Origin: JBDOQU01 sp039839375
GTDB taxonomy: Bacteria > Pseudomonadota > Alphaproteobacteria > DSM-16000 > Inquilinaceae
NCBI RefSeq assembly: GCF_039839375.1
Contig: NZ_JBDOQU010000020.1
Coordinates: 18,127-82,126 of the forward strand
Reading direction: 5' to 3'
DNA: 64,000 nucleotides
The notes beneath the pieces were generated by a model. It saw nothing but the letters and a program-made list of their open reading frames with translations. It made no database searches and was not told the origin of the DNA. The translations under genes and the position numbers were made by a program. Shown here in pieces: positions 1 through 8,185 of this stretch (positions are counted from its first letter, which is position 1; every line of letters starts with the position of its first letter).

Positions 1-354
1 TTCCACGCCGGTGATGTCGGAGATTTGCTGCACGTCCAGCAGCGCCGCGACGCGCGGCATCACATTCTTGCCGAAGGTCGTGGCGGGCGCCAGCACGTGG
101 CCGTACCCCTTCGCCAGATCGGCAATCACCGGCGCCAGGTTCTCCGCCAGCGCATGGTCCAGCGCCGGATCGTCGGCCGTCAGCACCTTCGCGACGCCGT
201 CGATCTTGGCGGCCGCCTCCGCCGCGCCGGCGCAGCCCTTGCCGGCGACCAGCACATGGATGTCGCCGCCGATTTCCCTAGCGGCGGCGACGGTGTTCAG
301 CGTCGCCGGCTTGATCGCGGCATTGTCGTGTTCGGCTATGACCAGAATGCTCAT
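1..354 (-). CDS. etfA: Electron transfer flavoprotein alpha subunit, N-terminal part (runs off the window)
   Basis: This is the N-terminal 118 residues of EtfA, the FAD-binding half of the electron transfer flavoprotein that passes electrons from acyl-CoA and dimethylglycine/sarcosine-type dehydrogenases to ETF:ubiquinone oxidoreductase. The protein begins MSILVIAEHDNAAIKPATLN and continues with GGDIHVLVAG and AKVL-type segments typical of the EtfA N-terminal domain. The ATG at 352-354 lies 12 bases after the etfB stop, so the two genes form an etfB-etfA operon read on the minus strand. The FAD-binding C-terminal domain lies outside the window. Confidence 0.93.
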   Translation of the reverse strand, partial: MSILVIAEHDNAAIKPATLNTVAAAREIGGDIHVLVAGKGCAGAAEAAAKIDGVAKVLTADDPALDHALAENLAPVIADLAKGYGHVLAPATTFGKNVMPRVAALLDVQQISDITGVE

Positions 355-366
355 CTTTCGGTCTCC

Positions 367-1119
367 TTACCCGATCACGCGGGCTTCGTTCTTCAGCTTG
401 TCGACAAGCTCCGCGACGGAGCCGACCTTGACGCCGCCCTGGCGCTTCGGCGGCTCGGCCACCTTCAGCACCGTCAGGCGCGGGGAGGGGTCGACCCCCA
501 GATCGGCCGGGCTCTTCTGGTCGATCGGCTTCTTCTTCGCCTTCATGATGTTGGGCAGGGAGGCGTAGCGCGGCTCGTTCAGGCGCAGGTCGGTGGTGAC
601 GATCGCCGGCAGCTTCAGCTTCACCGTGTCCAGCCCGCCATCGATCTCGCGGGTCACCGTCACAGCCCCGTCGGCCACCGCGACCTTGGAGGCAAAGGTG
701 CCCTGGCCCCAGCCCAGAAGGGCGGCCAGCATCTGGCCGGTCTGGTTGCTGTCATCGTCGATCGCCTGCTTGCCCAGGATCACCAGGTCCGGCTTCTCCT
801 CGTCGACGATGGCCTTCAGCATCTTGGCGACGGCCAGCGGCTCCAGGATCTCGTCGCTCAGCACATGGATGCCGCGGTCGGCCCCCATCGCCAGCGCCGT
901 GCGCAGCGTCTCCTGCGCCTGCTGCACGCCCAGCGACACGGCCACGACCTCAGTCGCCGTGCCGGCCTCCTTCAGGCGGACCGCTTCCTCGACCGCGATC
1001 TCGTCGAACGGGTTCATCGACATCTTGACGTTCGCCAGGTCGACCCCGGAGCCGTCGGCCTTCACCCGGACCTTCACATTGTAGTCAATCACCCGCTTCA
1101 CGGGCACGAGGATCTTCAT
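367..1119 (-). CDS. etfB: Electron transfer flavoprotein beta subunit
   Basis: EtfB is the AMP-binding partner of EtfA in the soluble electron carrier that feeds flavin dehydrogenases into the quinone pool. The 250-residue length is normal for the family. It opens MKILVPVKRVIDYNVKVRV, followed by KMSMNPFDEIAVEEAVRLKE and a central LAALLGWGQGTFASK segment, all characteristic of EtfB. The conserved DLRLNEPRYASLPNIMKAKKK stretch lies near residue 180. It is the first gene of the etfBA operon. A 16-nt perfect palindrome 47 bases upstream of the start is a likely operator. Confidence 0.97.
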   Translation of the reverse strand: MKILVPVKRVIDYNVKVRVKADGSGVDLANVKMSMNPFDEIAVEEAVRLKEAGTATEVVAVSLGVQQAQETLRTALAMGADRGIHVLSDEILEPLAVAKMLKAIVDEEKPDLVILGKQAIDDDSNQTGQMLAALLGWGQGTFASKVAVADGAVTVTREIDGGLDTVKLKLPAIVTTDLRLNEPRYASLPNIMKAKKKPIDQKSPADLGVDPSPRLTVLKVAEPPKRQGGVKVGSVAELVDKLKNEARVIG

Positions 1120-1165
1120 GGGAAACGCCTCTCCTTCGCTTTCCGACAGGATCGATCAGTAATTT

Positions 1166-1181
1166 ACGTTTACGTAAACGT
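1166..1181. promoter_or_regulatory. Perfect palindrome upstream of etfBA, candidate operator
   Basis: ACGTTTACGTAAACGT is a perfect 16-nt palindrome lying 47 nt before the etfB start, in the only gap between etfB and the end of hutI. From memory it resembles sites described for MerR-family LiuR-type regulators of branched-chain amino acid and fatty acid breakdown, whose regulons include etf genes. The palindrome is seen directly. The regulator is an inference. Confidence 0.5.
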
Positions 1182-1260
1182 CAACGTGACAGGGCCGCGC
1201 CGGTTCCCGGGCGGACCCGATTTCGAAAGGGCCGCCATTGTGGCCCCGAAAGGGCCCCTG

Positions 1261-2478
1261 TCAACGGATGCGTCGCCCGCCGATCGCCACGCCGACGCAG
1301 GGGTTGAAGCCCAGCCGGTGGGCCAGCTCGTCGGGATGGCCGACCGACCACAGCGCCAGGTCTGCCGCCAGCCCCACCGCCAGCCGGCCGCATTCCCCGG
1401 CCAGCCCCAGCGCCCTTGCCGCGTTCCGCGTCGTCCCGGCCAGCGCCTCCTCCGGCGTCAGGCGGAACAGAACGCTCGCCATGTTCATCGTGGCCAGAAG
1501 GGAACTGACCGGCGCGCTGCCGGGATTGCAGTCTGTCGCCACCGCCATCGGCACGCCGGCTTCCCGGAACGCCGCCACCGGCGGGGCCTGAGTCTCCCGC
1601 AGGAAGTAGAACGCGCCGGGCAGCAGCACCGCGACGCTGCCGGCCGCCGCCATCGCCGCCACGCCATCTGCGCTGGTATATTCCAGATGGTCGGCGGACA
1701 GCGCGTCGAACCGGGCGGCCAGCGCCGCGCCGCGCTGGTCGGAAAGCTGGTCGGCGTGCAGCTTCACCGGCAGCCCGTGCGCCGCCGCGGCCTCGAACAC
1801 GCGGGCCACCTGCTCGGGCGAGAAGGCGATCGTCTCCCCGAAGGCATCGACCGCATCGGCCAGCCCGCGCCGCGCGATCTCCGGGATCATCTCCTCGCAC
1901 ACCAGGTCGATATAGCGGTCGGGATCGTCCTTGAACTCCGGCGGGACGGCGTGCGCGCCCAGGAAGCTGCGGCGGACGCGCAGGCCCGATTCCGCCGCCA
2001 CCCGCCCCGCGGCCTCCAGCATCCGGATCTCGGTCTTGGTCTCCAGCCCGTAGCCGGACTTGATCTCGACCGTCGTCACGCCTTCGGCGCGCAGGAAGGA
2101 AAGACGGCGGAGCGCGCTTTCCAGAAGCTCGTCCGCCGAAGCCGCGCGCGTCGCCGCGACGGTGGAAACGATGCCGCCGCCGGCCCGCGCGATCTCCTCA
2201 TAGCTCGCGCCCTTCAGCCTCAGCGCGAACTCCCGCGACCGGTCGCCGCCATGGACCAGATGGGTGTGGCAGTCGATCAGGCCGGGCGTGATCCAGGCCC
2301 GCCCGGCGTCATGGACCCTCGCCGCCAGCGTCTCCGCCGCGCCCGGAAGGTCCGCCCGCCGTCCGATCCAGGCGATCCTGCCGTCCGCGACGCCGATCGC
2401 CCCGTCCTCGACGATCCCGTACCCGGCCTCGCCCTCCATCGTCGCCAGATGGCCGTTCAGCCACAGCGCATCCCACAT
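1261..2478 (-). CDS. hutI: Imidazolonepropionase
   Basis: HutI hydrolyses imidazolone-5-propionate to N-formimino-L-glutamate, the third step of histidine degradation. The 405-residue protein starts MWDALWLNGHLATMEG. It has the amidohydrolase metal motif HTHLVHGGDRSREF near residue 75, the substrate-loop motif GGGIVSTVAATR, KSGYGL, LGAHAVPPEF, and ATDCNPGS near the C-terminus. The reading frame stays open another 55 codons upstream to 2643, but that extension is translated palindromic repeat. The ATG at 2478 gives the usual family length. It is divergent from hutF, and together they cover the end of a hut pathway that goes through HutF. hutH, hutU and the regulator are not in the window. Confidence 0.95.
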   Translation of the reverse strand: MWDALWLNGHLATMEGEAGYGIVEDGAIGVADGRIAWIGRRADLPGAAETLAARVHDAGRAWITPGLIDCHTHLVHGGDRSREFALRLKGASYEEIARAGGGIVSTVAATRAASADELLESALRRLSFLRAEGVTTVEIKSGYGLETKTEIRMLEAAGRVAAESGLRVRRSFLGAHAVPPEFKDDPDRYIDLVCEEMIPEIARRGLADAVDAFGETIAFSPEQVARVFEAAAAHGLPVKLHADQLSDQRGAALAARFDALSADHLEYTSADGVAAMAAAGSVAVLLPGAFYFLRETQAPPVAAFREAGVPMAVATDCNPGSAPVSSLLATMNMASVLFRLTPEEALAGTTRNAARALGLAGECGRLAVGLAADLALWSVGHPDELAHRLGFNPCVGVAIGGRRIR

Positions 2479-2562
2479 CGGGAAACTCCCATCTTCCGTT
2501 CCGACAGTTATTGTCCCTCCGCCCATCCGCTGGCAACCTCCGGGGCGATCCTCCTCACTGAA

Positions 2563-2618
2563 CTCACCCTCGCCCCTCAGGGGAGAGGGAGGGGCCCGCG
2601 AAGCGGGAGGGTGAGGGG
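2563..2618 (+). repeat. Short copy of the GGGAGAGGG palindromic repeat
   Basis: The segment reads as two nested inverted repeats: CCCCTCAGGGG, then CCCGCGAAGCGGG, with CTCACCCT at one edge and AGGGTGAG at the other. The same unit recurs at 26676, 27110, 30653 and 55567, always in the same orientation on this strand. Here it fills the space between the divergent hutI and hutF genes. Confidence 0.85.
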
Positions 2619-2641
2619 TCCTTTCCACGGACGGAGCCGCC

Positions 2642-4018
2642 ATGACCGCCTACCTCGCCCCCTCCGCGCTGCTGCCCGACGGCTGGGCCTCCGACGTGCT
2701 GATCGAAACCGGCGAAGATGGCGCGATCTCCGCCGTCACGAAGGGCGGCGAGGCCGATGGCGCGGAGAGGCTGGCCGGCCCGGTCATTCCGGGAATGCCC
2801 AACCTGCACTCCCACGCCTTCCAGCGGGCGATGGCCGGCCTTGCGGAGACGGCCGCCAACCCGTCCGACGATTTCTGGACCTGGCGGGACCTCATGTACC
2901 GCTTCCTCGGGCGGCTGGGGCCGGAGGAGATGGAGGCCGTCGCCGCCCAGCTTTATCTTGAGATGCTGAAGGCGGGCTACACGGCGGTGGGCGAGTTCCA
3001 CTACGTCCACAACGCGCCGGACGGGACGCCCTATGACGACCCGGCGGAACTGTCGCGCCGAATCATCGCCGCCGCCCGCAGGGCCGGCATCGGCATCACC
3101 CATCTGCCGGTTCTCTACGCCCAGGGCGGGTTCGACGGGAGGGAGCTTGCCGGCGGTCAGCGTCGCTTCGCGAACGAGCCCGCCGGCATCCTCGCCATCG
3201 TGGCGGAGCTTCGGAAGGCCCATGCCGATGATTCCAACATCCGTCTGGGCGTCGCCCCGCACAGCCTGCGCGCCGTCGCGCCGGAGCAGTTGGCGGAGCT
3301 GGTCGCCGGGGCGTGGGCGGAGGACGGGATGGCGCCGATCCACATCCATGTCGCCGAACAGACGCGGGAGGTGGAGGATTGTCGCGCCTGGTCCGGCGCG
3401 CGGCCGGTCGAATGGCTGCTGGCCCACGCGCCGGTCGACGGCCGCTGGTGCCTGATCCACGCCACCCATATGACCCCGGCGGAAACGCGCGGCCTCGCCG
3501 CCAGCGACGCGGTCGCCGGCCTCTGCCCGTCGACGGAGGCCAATCTGGGCGACGGGCTTTTCGCGCTGACCGACTACCTTGCCGCCGACGGCGTGCTTGG
3601 CGTCGGGTCGGACAGCCATATCGGGATCGACCCGGCGGAGGAGCTTCGGCTGCTGGAATATGGCCAGCGGCTGACGCTGCGGCGCCGCTCCGTGACGCGG
3701 CTGGACGGCCCGTCCATCGGCGCCGGCCTCTACCGGGCGGCGCTGGCGGGCGGCGCGCAGGCGATGGGCCGCGACATCGGCCGGATCGCGAAGGGCGCGC
3801 GCGCGGATTTCGTGGTGCTGGACCCCGACCACCCGGCGCTGGTGGAACGCGAAGGCGACGCCCTGCTGGACGCCCTGATCTTCGCCGCCACCGGCCCGAC
3901 CCCCGTTCGCGACGTGATGGTCGGCGGCCGGTGGCGGGTGAAGGAAGGCCATCATGAAGACGAAGAAGATGTCCTGAACCTCTATCGTGCTACCGTCAGG
4001 AAACTGAAAGACGGGTAG
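2642..4018 (+). CDS. hutF: Formimidoylglutamate deiminase
   Basis: HutF deiminates N-formimino-L-glutamate to N-formylglutamate plus ammonia, the alternative branch of histidine degradation that is completed by N-formylglutamate deformylase. The 458-residue protein is an amidohydrolase with metal ligands in PNLHSHAFQRAMAGL near residue 55, HIHVAEQTREVEDC near 235, HATHMTP near 275, and the aspartate motif GVGSDSHIGIDPAEELR near 320. It starts at the ATG at 2642, 163 bases from the divergent hutI start, with a palindromic repeat between them. Length and motifs fit the family fully. Confidence 0.96.
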   Translation: MTAYLAPSALLPDGWASDVLIETGEDGAISAVTKGGEADGAERLAGPVIPGMPNLHSHAFQRAMAGLAETAANPSDDFWTWRDLMYRFLGRLGPEEMEAVAAQLYLEMLKAGYTAVGEFHYVHNAPDGTPYDDPAELSRRIIAAARRAGIGITHLPVLYAQGGFDGRELAGGQRRFANEPAGILAIVAELRKAHADDSNIRLGVAPHSLRAVAPEQLAELVAGAWAEDGMAPIHIHVAEQTREVEDCRAWSGARPVEWLLAHAPVDGRWCLIHATHMTPAETRGLAASDAVAGLCPSTEANLGDGLFALTDYLAADGVLGVGSDSHIGIDPAEELRLLEYGQRLTLRRRSVTRLDGPSIGAGLYRAALAGGAQAMGRDIGRIAKGARADFVVLDPDHPALVEREGDALLDALIFAATGPTPVRDVMVGGRWRVKEGHHEDEEDVLNLYRATVRKLKDG

Positions 4019-4045
4019 ATCGCGGGGGGGGGGCAGGAGGGTGAC

Positions 4046-4288
4046 ATGGCTACGATCAATCTGACCTACGCCAGGGCGCATCTGGGCGAACTTCTTGACC
4101 GTGTCGAAGCGGGCGAGTCGATCGAAATCACCCGGCGCGGCAAGCCGGTCGCGCGGCTTACCCCCGTGGCGGGGCCGCGCAAACGGATCGATATGGCCTC
4201 GATCCGGGCGTTGACGGCGGCCATGTCCTCACAGGCCGAGGACACCGCCTGCTTGGTGCGGTCGATGAGGGATGGCGACCGGTACTGA
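4046..4288 (+). CDS. Phd/YefM-type antitoxin without an adjacent toxin
   Basis: This 80-residue protein begins MATINLTYARAHLGELLDRV and continues with ESIEITRRGKPVARLTPV, the classic Phd/YefM N-terminal DNA-binding fold. It follows a clear GGAGG and lies 28 bases after hutF. Antitoxins of this family normally sit in a two-gene unit with a PIN, Doc or RelE-type toxin. The 319 bases downstream encode no recognisable toxin, only a 35-codon open frame from 4300 that matches nothing I know. It is probably an orphan antitoxin left after toxin loss, or one acting elsewhere. Confidence 0.8.
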   Translation: MATINLTYARAHLGELLDRVEAGESIEITRRGKPVARLTPVAGPRKRIDMASIRALTAAMSSQAEDTACLVRSMRDGDRY

Positions 4289-4607
4289 TGCTCGAAGAGG
4301 ATGTTCTACCTCTCCATCGCAAAAGGAAGAGACGATAAGCTGCATATATTGAAAATATATTCTCGAATGCTGATTAGTCAGGCTGGTCATATTTCGTTGC
4401 TGGACTGAAATCTGTTCTCTCAACTAAGCCTCAAATATTCATCGGATTCGCCTATCGTATTTGGGATCTCCGGCTTGACCCAAAGGCAAGCCTTCCTACA
4501 TGCAGCGTTGATCTTTGTTATTACGGGCTGTCGGTATCGCGATCGCCGTTCCGTCGGCGCGCGTCCGGCGGCCTGTTTCGATTCACGGCGACGAGGGGGC
4601 GGAGCCC
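4289..4607. other. AT-richer intergenic region upstream of the NAGGN operon
   Basis: No gene is supported here. The stretch is visibly richer in A+T than its neighbours. It contains the inverted repeat ATATATT-GAA-AATATAT at 4344-4360, and probably holds the NAGGN operon promoter. I could not identify -35/-10 boxes with confidence. Confidence 0.5.
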
Positions 4608-6380
4608 ATGTGTGGACTCTATGGTGAGATCCGGTTCGACGGCCGGCCGGTGGATGCGGGGCCGCTGACGCCGGTCGGCGCGGCCATGACGGCGCGGGGG
4701 CCGGACGGCGGCGGGCTCTTCGTCCGGGACGGTGCGGCGCTGGGCCATCGCCGGTTGAAGATCATCGACCTGTCGGACGCCTCCTCCCAGCCGATGGTCG
4801 ATTCGAAGCTGGGCCTCTCCATCGCCTTCAACGGCGCGATCTACAATTACAAGGAGTTGCGGGCGGAGCTTGAGGGGAAAGGTTATGACTTCTTCTCCCA
4901 CGGAGACACTGAAGTCATCCTCAAATCCTACCATGCCTGGGGCGAACGCTGCGTCGAGCGGTTCCACGGCATGTTCGCCTTCGCGATCCTTGAGCGCGAA
5001 TCCGGCCGCATGGTGCTGGCCCGCGACCGGCTGGGCATCAAGCCGCTCTATCTGAACGAACGGCCGGGCGGGCTGCGCTTCGCCTCCTCCCTGCCGGCGC
5101 TGCTCCAGGGCGGCGGGGTCGACACCGACATCGATCCGATCGCCCTCAACTATTACATGAGCTTCCATGCCGTCGTCCCGGCCCCGCACACTATCCTGAA
5201 CGGCGTGCGCAAGCTGCCGCCGGCTTCGCTGCTGATCGTGGAGCCGAACGGCACGATGACGGAGAAGCGGTACTGGTCGGTCGATTACGGCGCGCGGCCG
5301 GAAGAAGAGAGGCTGACCGAGACCGACTGGGAGGATCGGGTGCTGGAGGCGCTCCGGGTCGCCGTCAAGCGACGTCTGGTCGCCGACGTGCCGGTGGGCG
5401 TGCTGCTGTCCGGCGGGCTGGATTCCAGCCTGATCGTCGGGCTGCTGGCCGAACAGGGGGCGCACGGCCTCAACACCTTCTCGATCGGGTTCGAGACGGT
5501 GGGCAACGAACGCGGCGACGAATTCCAGTATTCCGACCTGATCGCCAGCCATTTCGGCACCACCCACCACAAGCTGTCCATCGACAGCCAGCGCATGCTG
5601 CCGGAGCTGGCCAACTGCATCGCCGCGATGAACGAGCCGATGGTCAGCCACGACAATATCGGCTTCTATCTGCTGTCCCAGGAGGTCGCGAAGCATGTGA
5701 CGGTGGTGCAGAGCGGCCAGGGCGCGGACGAGGTGTTCGGTGGCTATCACTGGTATCCGCCGATGCTGGAAAGCCGCGATCCGGCGGCGGATTACGCCCG
5801 CGTCTTCATGGATCGGGATCATGAGGAATATCGCCAGGCCGTCGATCCCCGCTTCCACGGCGGCGACCATGCCCGCGCTTTCATCGAAGGCCATTTCGAC
5901 CGCCCCGGCGCGGCCCGGCCGGTCGACAAGGCGCTGCGCATCGATACCGAGATCATGCTGGTCGACGATCCGGTGAAGCGCGTCGACAGCATGACCATGG
6001 CGGCCAGCCTGGAGGCGCGGGTGCCCTTCCTGGACCATGAGCTGGTGGAGCTGGCGGCGCGCATGCCGGCGGAGATGAAGCTGGCCCAGGGCGGCAAGGG
6101 CGTCCTGAAGGAAGTCGGCCGCCGTGTCATCCCGTCGGAGGTGATCGACAGGCCGAAAGGCTATTTCCCCGTGCCGGCGCTGAAATATCTGCGCGGCGAG
6201 ACGCTGGACATGGTGCGCGATGCCGTGACCGGACAGGCGGCCAGGGAACGCGGGTTGTTTCAGCCGGCTTATATCGACATGCTGCTCCAGAACCCGGAAA
6301 GCCACATCACGCCGCTTCGGGGATCGAAGCTGTGGCAGGTCGGCCTTCTGGAGCTGTGGCTCCAGAATCACGGCATCTGA
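4608..6380 (+). CDS. asnO: N-acetylglutaminylglutamine amidotransferase (asparagine synthase family)
   Basis: This enzyme is predicted to amidate N-acetylglutaminylglutamine to the osmolyte NAGGN, using glutamine as nitrogen donor. The true start is the ATG at 4608, because it puts the class II amidotransferase nucleophile Cys at position 2 (MCGLYGEIRF). An earlier in-frame start would bury it. The N-terminal glutaminase domain (residues about 1-210) is followed by the ATP-pyrophosphatase synthetase domain with the SGGLDSSL loop near residue 265. The length is 590 residues. It is the first gene of a three-gene cluster with the synthetase and the M42-type hydrolase, an arrangement known for NAGGN loci. 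Confidence 0.92.
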   Translation: MCGLYGEIRFDGRPVDAGPLTPVGAAMTARGPDGGGLFVRDGAALGHRRLKIIDLSDASSQPMVDSKLGLSIAFNGAIYNYKELRAELEGKGYDFFSHGDTEVILKSYHAWGERCVERFHGMFAFAILERESGRMVLARDRLGIKPLYLNERPGGLRFASSLPALLQGGGVDTDIDPIALNYYMSFHAVVPAPHTILNGVRKLPPASLLIVEPNGTMTEKRYWSVDYGARPEEERLTETDWEDRVLEALRVAVKRRLVADVPVGVLLSGGLDSSLIVGLLAEQGAHGLNTFSIGFETVGNERGDEFQYSDLIASHFGTTHHKLSIDSQRMLPELANCIAAMNEPMVSHDNIGFYLLSQEVAKHVTVVQSGQGADEVFGGYHWYPPMLESRDPAADYARVFMDRDHEEYRQAVDPRFHGGDHARAFIEGHFDRPGAARPVDKALRIDTEIMLVDDPVKRVDSMTMAASLEARVPFLDHELVELAARMPAEMKLAQGGKGVLKEVGRRVIPSEVIDRPKGYFPVPALKYLRGETLDMVRDAVTGQAARERGLFQPAYIDMLLQNPESHITPLRGSKLWQVGLLELWLQNHGI

Positions 6381-6397
6381 CGATCGGGGAGGTTTAG

Positions 6398-8173
6398 ATG
6401 CGCCCATGGAAAGCGAGCCAGCATCGCCTGGATCGGCTGAGGGGTGGCACCCTGCGCTCGCATGAGCCGATGGAGGAACTGCCGCCGGACCTGATGCCGA
6501 AGCCGGACAGCGTGCTGGATTGCGGCTGGGGACGGCTGATCTTCGGCCACACGTTCGAGACCCCGGAGAAGGTGGCCGACGCGCTGCGCTCCGAACGGCC
6601 CGGCCGCCGCGACGTCGGCTTCTATGTCCGCGACCCCCATGTCGTGATCTCGCTGGCCCCGCAGGATCTGTTCCTCGACCCCTCCCATACCTATCGGCTG
6701 TGGATGTCGGACTACCGTCCGGGCCGGCGGATGCCGACCGGCTTCGTCATCACGCCGGTCCGCACTCGGGAGGATGCAGCGGCCGTCAACCGCATCTACG
6801 CCCAGCACGGCATGATGACGGTGGATGAGGATTTCCTGTGGGCGAGCCGGCATTCGCGCAAGCTCTGCTACCTGGTCGCCAAGCATGAGACGACGGGCGA
6901 GGTGCTTGGCGTCGTGATGGGCGCGGACCACCGCCACGCCTTCGGCGACCCCGACAACGGCACCTCGCTCTGGAGCCTCGCCGTCGATCCGCAGGCGCCG
7001 CTGCCGGGAATCGGAGAGGCGCTGGTCCGGCGTCTGGCCGAACGCTACAAGGCGCGCGGCCGGGCCTTCATGGATCTGTCGGTGATGCACGACAATGCCG
7101 AAGCGGTCGCGCTCTATGAGAAGCTCGGCTTCAAGAGAGTGCCGGTCTTCACGCTGAAGAACCGGAATTCGATCAACGAACGGCTCTATGTCGGCCCGCC
7201 GATCGAGGAGGGATTCAATCCCTACGCCCAGATCATCATAGACGAGGCGCTGCGGCGCGGCATCGCGGTGGAGCCCATCGATCCGGCGGAAGGCTATTTC
7301 CGCCTGGCCTTCGGCGGCCGCTCGATCGTCTGCCGGGAGGCGCTTTCCGAACTGACGACCGCCGTCGCCATGAGCCGGTGCGACGACAAGACGGTGACCT
7401 GCCGCCTGCTCGCCCAGGCCGGGCTGGAGGTGCCGGCCCAGCAATTCGCCGGATCGGCTGAGGACAATGCAGCCTTCTTAGCCTGCTATGGCTCCCTGGT
7501 CGTGAAGCCGGTGAGGGGGGAGCAGGGGGTCGGCGTCAGCGTCGATCTCCAGACGCCGGAGGATGTGGAGCAGGCGATCGAGATCGCCGGGCGGAGCGCC
7601 GATCAGGTGATCCTCCAGCGCTATGTGAAGGGCGAGGATCTCCGCATCATCGTCATCGGGCAGGAGGTCGTGGCCGCCGCGATCCGGAAGCCGGCGGAGA
7701 TCGTGGGCACCGGCAGCCATACGGTGGCGCAGCTCATCGACCGGCAGAGCCGCCGGCGCGCCGCGGCCACCGGCGGCGAAAGCCGCATCCCGATGGACGA
7801 GGAGACGGAGCGCTGCGTCCGCGCCGCCGGCTATTCGATGGAGGATGTGCCGCCGGAGGGGGAGACGATCCGCGTCCGCAAGGCGGCGAACCTCCATACC
7901 GGCGGCACCATCCACGACGTGACCGACATGCTGCACCCGGTGCTGGCGGACGCCGCCATCCGGGCGGCGGCGGCGCTGGACATCCCGGTCGTGGGGCTGG
8001 ACTTCCTCGTGCCGTCCGTGGAGGATGCCGACTACGTCATCATCGAGGCGAACGAACGTCCGGGCCTGGCCAATCACGAGCCCCAGCCGACGGCGCGGAA
8101 ATTCATCGACCTCCTGTTCCCCAGGACGGTGGCGCGCGCGTCGGACGCCACGGCCGAAAGCCGCGCCGCCTGA
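6398..8173 (+). CDS. ngg: N-acetylglutaminylglutamine synthetase (GNAT plus ATP-grasp fusion)
   Basis: This is predicted to acetylate and ligate two glutamines to form the N-acetylglutaminylglutamine dipeptide. It is 591 residues long. An N-terminal GNAT-type acetyltransferase region (roughly residues 110-270, with SLAVDPQAPLPGIGEALVRRL and EKLGFKRVPVF) precedes an ATP-grasp domain (roughly 290-580, with SLVVKPVRGEQGVGVSV and IIEANERPGLANHEPQPTA). A GGAG lies just ahead of the ATG at 6398. The gap to asnO is 17 bases and to the next gene 12 bases, so the three genes are surely co-transcribed. Confidence 0.92.
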   Translation: MRPWKASQHRLDRLRGGTLRSHEPMEELPPDLMPKPDSVLDCGWGRLIFGHTFETPEKVADALRSERPGRRDVGFYVRDPHVVISLAPQDLFLDPSHTYRLWMSDYRPGRRMPTGFVITPVRTREDAAAVNRIYAQHGMMTVDEDFLWASRHSRKLCYLVAKHETTGEVLGVVMGADHRHAFGDPDNGTSLWSLAVDPQAPLPGIGEALVRRLAERYKARGRAFMDLSVMHDNAEAVALYEKLGFKRVPVFTLKNRNSINERLYVGPPIEEGFNPYAQIIIDEALRRGIAVEPIDPAEGYFRLAFGGRSIVCREALSELTTAVAMSRCDDKTVTCRLLAQAGLEVPAQQFAGSAEDNAAFLACYGSLVVKPVRGEQGVGVSVDLQTPEDVEQAIEIAGRSADQVILQRYVKGEDLRIIVIGQEVVAAAIRKPAEIVGTGSHTVAQLIDRQSRRRAAATGGESRIPMDEETERCVRAAGYSMEDVPPEGETIRVRKAANLHTGGTIHDVTDMLHPVLADAAIRAAAALDIPVVGLDFLVPSVEDADYVIIEANERPGLANHEPQPTARKFIDLLFPRTVARASDATAESRAA

Positions 8174-8185
8174 AGGAAGGCGCGA

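Noticed and set aside
2479..2643. 55-codon N-terminal extension of HutI
   Set aside because: The extension is translated palindromic repeat followed by non-conserved sequence. ATG 2478 gives the normal family length.
25..2961. A 978-codon open frame on the plus strand across etfBA and hutI
   Set aside because: It is antisense to three well-identified genes and has no domain character (Arg/Gln/His-rich). High GC keeps opposite frames open. The same holds for long frames antisense to asnO (4521-6407), betB (13618-15816 and 14346-15962) and choWV (18669-20624).
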